DNA from: JBBDSJ01 sp040905025
GTDB lineage: Bacteria; Pseudomonadota; Gammaproteobacteria; Methylohalomonadales; Methylohalomonadaceae
NCBI GenBank assembly: GCA_040905025.1
Contig: JBBDSJ010000126.1
Coordinates: 1-64,000 of the forward strand
Length of the DNA: 64,000 nt
Direction: 5' to 3'
Within the stretch, counting starts at the first letter, position 1. The number at the start of each line of letters is the position of its first letter. The notes beneath the pieces are model-generated. The model saw only the letters and a program-made list of their open reading frames with translations. It ran no database searches and had not been told where the DNA came from. Below are positions 59,480 through 64,000 of the stretch, in pieces. Position numbers and translations under genes: made by a program.

Positions 59480-60872
59480 TCCGCAAGTGAATGATATCAG
59501 GGTTCTGGTAGTTGAAGATGACCAGGCATTACGCGCTTTACTGACTGAAGAATTGAGTGACAGCGGTTACCAGGTAAGCTGTGTCGCTGATGCAGAGACC
59601 GCCTGGCAACAAATGCAACAACAACAATTTATGCTGGTAGTCACAGATTTACGCTTGCCCGGTGCCGGCGGAATTGATTTGTTACACCAGGCGAAGCAAC
59701 TCGCCGAGGTACCGGGTTTTATTATCATTACCGCGTTTGGTACCATCGAGCAGGCGGTTGATGCCCTGAAGCAGGGTGCAGATGACTTTCTGACCAAGCC
59801 ATTAAAACTTGACCACCTGCAGCTTTGCGTAGCCAGAGTAATCAAGGCAAAACGTCTGCAGGCCGAAGTAAAACATTACCGGGAGCTGTTATCAGACAAT
59901 GGTTTTCATGGTTTGATCGGTCGTTGTGACGCAATGCAAAAGTTATTTGAGCAAATCCGTCTTATTGCGCGTGCTGATGGCCCGGTATTGATTTACGGTG
60001 AAAGCGGCACCGGTAAGGAGCTGGTTGCCAAGGCCGTTCATCAGGAAAGCAGCCGTAACAACAAGCCGTTTATTGCTGTCAATTGTGCCGGCATCCCGCC
60101 CGAGTTGATGGAAAGCGAATTGTTTGGTCATACGGCCGGCGCATTTACCGGCGCGCAGAAAGCACGCAAGGGGCTGTTTGCAGAAGCGGATGGCGGTAGC
60201 CTGATGCTTGACGAGATTGGTGAAATGCCACAGGAGATGCAATCCAAATTGCTACGGGTGTTACAGGACGGTGTCGTCAGACCCGTTGGCAGCAATCAGG
60301 AACACCAGCTTGATGTGCGGGTTATCGCGGCGACCAATCGCCGGCTTGATGATGAAGTACGTGCACAAAGATTTCGTGAAGATCTTTATTATCGACTGGA
60401 AACATTCATGTTGCAGGTACCACCGTTACGGGATCGCCAGGACGATATAGAATTATTGACTGCGCATTTTATCAATCACTATAACGTGCGGATGCAACAC
60501 CAGGTCCACGGGATAAAACCGGCGGCACTGGAACGTATCAGGGGCTATCCATTTCCGGGCAACGTCCGTGAGTTATCCAATACAATTGAACGGGCGGTCA
60601 CTTTTTGTCACGACGAAGCGATTGATAGTGAACACCTGCCCGAGCGCTTGCGGCATTCGAGCGCACCGGCCAGTGCTTTTACTGATGCCGCTATCCCGGC
60701 AAGCCTGCTGGAAGGACCGGAATTACCTACGCTGGAAACACTGGAACAACGCTATATTCAATACGTCCTTGAACAGCTTGACGGCAACAAACGCCGCGCC
60801 GCTGAACTGCTCGGCATTGGCCGGCGCACACTCTATCGCCGGCTGGGCAGCGAGGAGTCAGCAGCGGATTAA
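59472..60872 (+). CDS. NtrC-type sigma-54-dependent response regulator
   Basis: This is a 466-residue activator of sigma-54 RNA polymerase. The receiver domain has VLVVEDD and phospho-acceptor Asp59 in VTDLRLPG. The AAA+ domain has Walker A GESGTGKE (176-183), the sigma-54-contacting GAFTGA near residue 223 and LMLDEIGEMP. A Fis-type helix-turn-helix ends the protein (NKRRAAELLGIGRRTLYRRL). The ATG at 59472 overlaps the kinase gene. The frame runs on upstream inside that gene without conservation. A strong sigma-54 promoter lies 150 bases after its stop, before a DUF4168 gene, and is a likely target. Confidence 0.95.
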   Translation: MSDPQVNDIRVLVVEDDQALRALLTEELSDSGYQVSCVADAETAWQQMQQQQFMLVVTDLRLPGAGGIDLLHQAKQLAEVPGFIIITAFGTIEQAVDALKQGADDFLTKPLKLDHLQLCVARVIKAKRLQAEVKHYRELLSDNGFHGLIGRCDAMQKLFEQIRLIARADGPVLIYGESGTGKELVAKAVHQESSRNNKPFIAVNCAGIPPELMESELFGHTAGAFTGAQKARKGLFAEADGGSLMLDEIGEMPQEMQSKLLRVLQDGVVRPVGSNQEHQLDVRVIAATNRRLDDEVRAQRFREDLYYRLETFMLQVPPLRDRQDDIELLTAHFINHYNVRMQHQVHGIKPAALERIRGYPFPGNVRELSNTIERAVTFCHDEAIDSEHLPERLRHSSAPASAFTDAAIPASLLEGPELPTLETLEQRYIQYVLEQLDGNKRRAAELLGIGRRTLYRRLGSEESAAD

Positions 60873-61019
60873 ACCGGCCGTGTGCATGTGCGCAGTCGTC
60901 GTATGTGCCATAACGACACAACTTTTCGCTTTTATACAGCTTCAGCCCTCATCTTGATTTATCTTTTAATTCCAATAATTTACCTAATATTAATCAGCCT
61001 GTTAATGAGTCCGGGAAAG

Positions 61020-61035
61020 CTGGCACAGCAATTGC
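61020..61035 (+). promoter_or_regulatory. Sigma-54 promoter of the DUF4168 gene
   Basis: CTGGCACAGCAATTGC is a near-perfect -24/-12 element: GG at 61022-61023, GC at 61034-61035, ten bases between, and TTGC in full. The DUF4168 start codon lies 62 bases downstream. Confidence 0.85.
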
Positions 61036-61096
61036 TATTATATTGCTATTGTATAGCTGTACAAGTAAATAGCCCTCATCAAAAGAGCGAGACATT

Positions 61097-61510
61097 ATGA
61101 ACAAACGAATTAAAGCATTTGCCCTGCCAGCCGGCTTGATAATTTTGCTGGGTGCGCCACTGACAATCGTCGCGCAACAGCAGCAGGAAGAAGGTCACCC
61201 GACGGGCAAACAAGGCATGCCATCCGAAGCTCCAACAGCAGCAGCTGAACTGGACGCTGAAACCAAGGAGAAATTTGTTACCGCATATGTGGATATCCAG
61301 CAGATTCAGGTTAAGTACACTGAACAGCTGCAACAGGCAGATGACGAAGCCAAGGCCCGTGAAATCCAGGAAAAGGCCCAGAATGAGATGGTGCAGGCCG
61401 TCGAAGGTAGCGGCATGTCTGTCACTGAATACAATGAAGTCGTTGCCGTGATCAGCAGTGATCCGGATCTGCGCATGGAGATTGAGGAAAAAGCCAAACA
61501 AGCGCAGTAA
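61097..61510 (+). CDS. DUF4168-domain secreted protein
   Basis: This is a 137-residue protein with a signal peptide (about 1-26, ending near TIVAQQQQ) and a mostly helical, Gln- and Glu-rich mature part. KFVTAYVDIQQIQVKYTEQL and GSGMSVTEYNEVVAVISSDP followed by LRMEIEEKAKQ match DUF4168. The function of this domain is not known. It is preceded by a sigma-54 promoter and followed by a strong terminator, so it is probably a one-gene unit activated by the NtrC-type regulator encoded just upstream. Confidence 0.88.
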   Translation: MNKRIKAFALPAGLIILLGAPLTIVAQQQQEEGHPTGKQGMPSEAPTAAAELDAETKEKFVTAYVDIQQIQVKYTEQLQQADDEAKAREIQEKAQNEMVQAVEGSGMSVTEYNEVVAVISSDPDLRMEIEEKAKQAQ

Positions 61511-61617
61511 GCCTCAATCAATAGCAGGGAAGCCAACAATCAGGTTTTCATCAATTTAAAGGTGAATCCTCCTCCCTGCGATGCGGGTCCCACCCCAACC
61601 CGCATCTGCCCCACTTT

Positions 61618-61646
61618 AGCCCCGCCTCGTGCGGGGCTATTTTTTT
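61618..61646 (+). terminator. Rho-independent terminator
   Basis: AGCCCCGC-CTCGT-GCGGGGCT is a perfect eight-base stem followed by ATTTTTTT. A second hairpin (GATGCGGGT/ACCCGCATC, 61580-61606) lies just before it. Confidence 0.9.
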
Positions 61647-61685
61647 ATCTCCACACAACCCATTCGGTTGTGACAGCTTTCATAA

Positions 61686-62443
61686 TCATTCACGCAGTTT
61701 CAGGATAACCAGCAATACCAATAAATAGAGTGCCAGCAAAGGACAGATTAGTATCAACCAGATAGGCCAAAGATTACTGCCTGCCATTAACGCGAAAATA
61801 CTCACCATGATCAATACCACAAACACAAAGAGCGGCCATGTCACCAGCAAGCCATGTGACTTGCGGAATCGGGCCCAGGCGATCACCTGTAATACCAGGT
61901 AGGCAGGAAGCCCCAAACTAATGACCAGGCCCAACAAAAAATCTCCAGACCCCTGTTCTTCAGCATAACACTGGCGCGCCTGTTCATTCAGTTGCTCGTG
62001 TTCAGCGCGCAAACGCGCTATCCAGTCAGGTGATGACTGCGACGAACCTGATGCTGTCGTTGTCCATTCAATCGATACGGGGTAACTCAGTAATACCGAT
62101 TCCTGATAGCGGTCATCGCGCTTGAAACCGGCTTTGATTCGGATCTCGTCCACCTGACCTGCAGTTTGTCCAAAAACCAGCCATACGTCTCGCCGGATCC
62201 GGCTGGCAACATGGGTGATGGATTTGGGCCAAATCCGGCTGCCGGCTGATTCTGGTAGTACGGTCGCACCCGGATATTCAGTGGCACATCAGACTGATAA
62301 GCGAGATGCACATAGTAGGATTCATTCACTTTCAATGGACTGTCTTGTGGATGTGTGGCCAGAACCTCCGCCTGCATGGCCTGAACGACAGGGCTCATCA
62401 GCATTGACAATATCAGTGCAATATCTCTTGTTTTCGCATGCAT
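61686..62443 (-). pseudogene. Membrane protein of unknown function, frameshifted
   Basis: Two minus-strand frames together make one protein. The first (from 62443) has a signal peptide and a periplasmic part (SPLKVNESYYVHLAYQSDVP) up to AGSGET. The second continues VWLVFGQTAGQVDEIRIKAG and ends with two to three membrane segments (LLGLVISLGLPAYLVLQVI, then WPLFVFVVLIMVSIFALMAG). Adding one base near 62190 joins them into about 252 residues. The lesion may be real or a sequencing error. I do not recognise the family. Confidence 0.65.
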
Positions 62444-62550
62444 ACGCTATACCTGACATGGTAGTGAACTTGTTTTACTGTACAGCCCGCCCCAAACAAA
62501 TCCTGGCGCGGCAATTATACTGACAGTAATCCCGTGTTCTTCAGGGCTTC

Positions 62551-62946
62551 ATGTCAGAGCCAAATCATGGAATACTTCAATTCTTTACAACCAGATTAAA
62601 TGCTGCCATGCAAGAACTCTATCAAGCGGTTCATGAGCATCCTGATTTCAAATCCTTACAAATGGCGCGTAGTCGTCTGAGCTGGATACTGACGTTTGCA
62701 GTGCTCGCCGGTTATCTCAGCTTTGTTCTGATTATTGCATTTGCACCAGAACTGTTTGCAGCACCCATCAGCACCAACAGTACCACCAGCTGGGGCATAC
62801 CGGTCGGCCTGTTTGTAATCGTCTACAGCTTCCTGCTTACCGGTATTTATGTGCATCAGTCCAATGCACATTTTGATCCCGAGCTAAAGCGGATTATCGA
62901 TGAAGTCCGTACCGGCAGTGAAACACTCAGGGTACCGCCGCAATGA
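62551..62946 (+). CDS. DUF485 membrane protein, partner of acetate symporter
   Basis: This is a 131-residue protein with two membrane segments ([20 protein letters not shown] and [20 protein letters not shown]) and the DUF485 pattern [16 protein letters not shown]. In Proteobacteria this small protein (YjcH in E. coli) is encoded directly before the acetate/cation symporter ActP, as here. Its stop overlaps the actP start (ATGA at 62943-62946). Its exact role is unknown. Confidence 0.92.
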   Translation: MSEPNHGILQFFTTRLNAAMQELYQAVHEHPDFKSLQMARSRLSWILTFAVLAGYLSFVLIIAFAPELFAAPISTNSTTSWGIPVGLFVIVYSFLLTGIYVHQSNAHFDPELKRIIDEVRTGSETLRVPPQ

Positions 62947-64000
62947 TTCGATTCCAGTGGTTAACCCTGATTTTTCTGCTGGCAGTATCACCATACGGCC
63001 TTGCAGACAACCTTGAAGACGTTGCACATGAAGCCAATCTTACAGCAATTGCGATGTTTGCCCTGTTTGTGTTTGCAACGATGGGTATTACCTGGTGGGC
63101 GGCGCGCCGGGTCAAGACAACAAGCGATTTTTACGCGGCCGGTGGCAATATTACCGGTTTGCAAAATGGCCTGGCCATTTCCGGTGATTTCATGTCGGCG
63201 GCTTCATTTCTTGGCATTTCAGCTCTGGTTTTTACCAGCGGCTTTGACGGCCTGATTTATTCCATCGGCTTTCTGGTCGGCTGGCCGATTATTCTGTTTT
63301 TGCTGGCAGAGCGCCTGCGTAATCTTGGTAAATACACGTTTGCCGATGCTGTTTCGTTTCGACTCGCCGCGCTGCCCATCCGCAGCCTCGCGGCCTGCGG
63401 CACACTGGCTGTCGTATTATTATATTTAATCGCACAGTTGGTCGGTGCCGGTCAGCTGATTCAGGTACTGTTTGGTTTGCCATATCACTATGCAGTGTTT
63501 CTGGTAGGCGTACTGATGATTCTTTATGTCACATTCGGCGGCATGCTGGCGACCACCTGGGTTCAGATTATCAAGGCTGTATTATTATTGTCCGGCGCCA
63601 CATTCATGTCCATTGCTGTACTGGCCAAATTTGGTTTCTCGTTTGAGCTGCTGTTCCGGACTGCAGTCGATGTACATCCGGAGGGCTTTAGCATCATGGC
63701 GCCCGGTGGCCTGGTCACCGATCCGGTTTCGGCAATTTCGCTCGGACTGGCGCTAATGTTTGGTACCGCCGGACTACCGCATATATTGATGCGATTCTTT
63801 ACGGTATCCGATGCCCGTGAAGCACGCCGGTCAGTATTTTTTGCGACCGGCTTCATCGGCTATTTTTATATCCTGACTTTCGTGATTGGCTTTGGCGCCA
63901 TCATTCTAGTCGGCACTGATCCTGCCTATCGAAACATGGCCGGTGGGCTTATTGGTGGCAGCAATATGGCGGCAGTTCATCTGGCACATGCTGTCGGCGG
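62943..64000 (+). CDS. actP: Cation/acetate symporter ActP (3' end outside window)
   Basis: This is the N-terminal 352 residues of a sodium:solute symporter. A signal-like first helix is followed by [60 protein letters not shown] and [20 protein letters not shown], all typical of ActP/YjcG, which takes up acetate and similar short acids. It is coupled to the DUF485 gene by a four-base overlap. The reading frame is open to the window end. Confidence 0.93.
   Translation, partial: MIRFQWLTLIFLLAVSPYGLADNLEDVAHEANLTAIAMFALFVFATMGITWWAARRVKTTSDFYAAGGNITGLQNGLAISGDFMSAASFLGISALVFTSGFDGLIYSIGFLVGWPIILFLLAERLRNLGKYTFADAVSFRLAALPIRSLAACGTLAVVLLYLIAQLVGAGQLIQVLFGLPYHYAVFLVGVLMILYVTFGGMLATTWVQIIKAVLLLSGATFMSIAVLAKFGFSFELLFRTAVDVHPEGFSIMAPGGLVTDPVSAISLGLALMFGTAGLPHILMRFFTVSDAREARRSVFFATGFIGYFYILTFVIGFGAIILVGTDPAYRNMAGGLIGGSNMAAVHLAHAVG

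Overview
The window looks like chromosomal DNA of a gammaproteobacterium that I cannot place more precisely. The evidence is the block gshB-tonB-yqgE-ruvX-pyrR-pyrB-pyrC', the adjacent hemC-hemD-hemX-hemY block, MsbA, PmbA/TldE, a MoxR-DUF58-TgpA operon, TonB-dependent receptors and a phosphoribulokinase. I see no tRNA, rRNA or CRISPR array.

Region 1 (1-15 kb) is dense in signalling genes. It holds a diguanylate cyclase (5' cut by the window edge), a PAS-GAF-GGDEF-EAL protein, a bacteriophytochrome-GGDEF protein with its heme oxygenase gene (interrupted by an in-frame stop), a periplasmic binding protein coupled to a HAMP-PAS-GGDEF-EAL protein, a KaiC-like gene with a one-base frameshift, a KaiB-like gene, and a DUF3293-PAS-GAF-GGDEF protein. 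Five proteins here carry GGDEF or EAL domains, and two of those have GGDEF domains that look inactive.

Region 2 (15-31 kb) is mostly housekeeping: a molybdopterin oxidoreductase, a membrane-anchored cytochrome c, UvrD helicase interrupted by a 359-residue intein, PmbA, MoxR-DUF58-TgpA, MsbA, phosphoribulokinase and a ParA-like ATPase.

Region 3 (31-37 kb) has a TonB-dependent receptor, a relic of a thiamine-diphosphate enzyme, a glutamate-synthase-like flavoprotein and several copies of a modular, hairpin-rich, MITE-like repeat. A second, unrelated hairpin repeat occurs at 31.4 kb and 51.2 kb, and its two copies show compensatory base changes.

Region 4 (37-49 kb) carries heme synthesis (hemCDXY, minus strand) and, on the plus strand, gshB, tonB, yqgE, ruvX, pyrR, pyrB, a catalytically degenerate pyrC, pyrK and a TrmB-like methyltransferase.

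Region 5 (49-57 kb) is accessory. Two nearly identical 24-codon pqqA genes (precursor of the cofactor PQQ) lie on a segmental duplication. Each has a matching sigma-54 (-24/-12) promoter and the same terminator. Between them are an AT-rich lycopene-cyclase-like membrane protein gene, a decayed IS30-family transposase, a cupredoxin and a lipoprotein. After the second copy come a LysE exporter and a TonB-dependent receptor resembling the E. coli PQQ receptor YncD/PqqU. No other pqq gene is in the window.

Region 6 (57-64 kb) has a histidine kinase and an NtrC-type sigma-54 activator, followed by a DUF4168 gene with a strong sigma-54 promoter, a frameshifted membrane protein, DUF485 and the start of an ActP-type acetate symporter. 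A link between this two-component system and the sigma-54 promoters is plausible but is inference.
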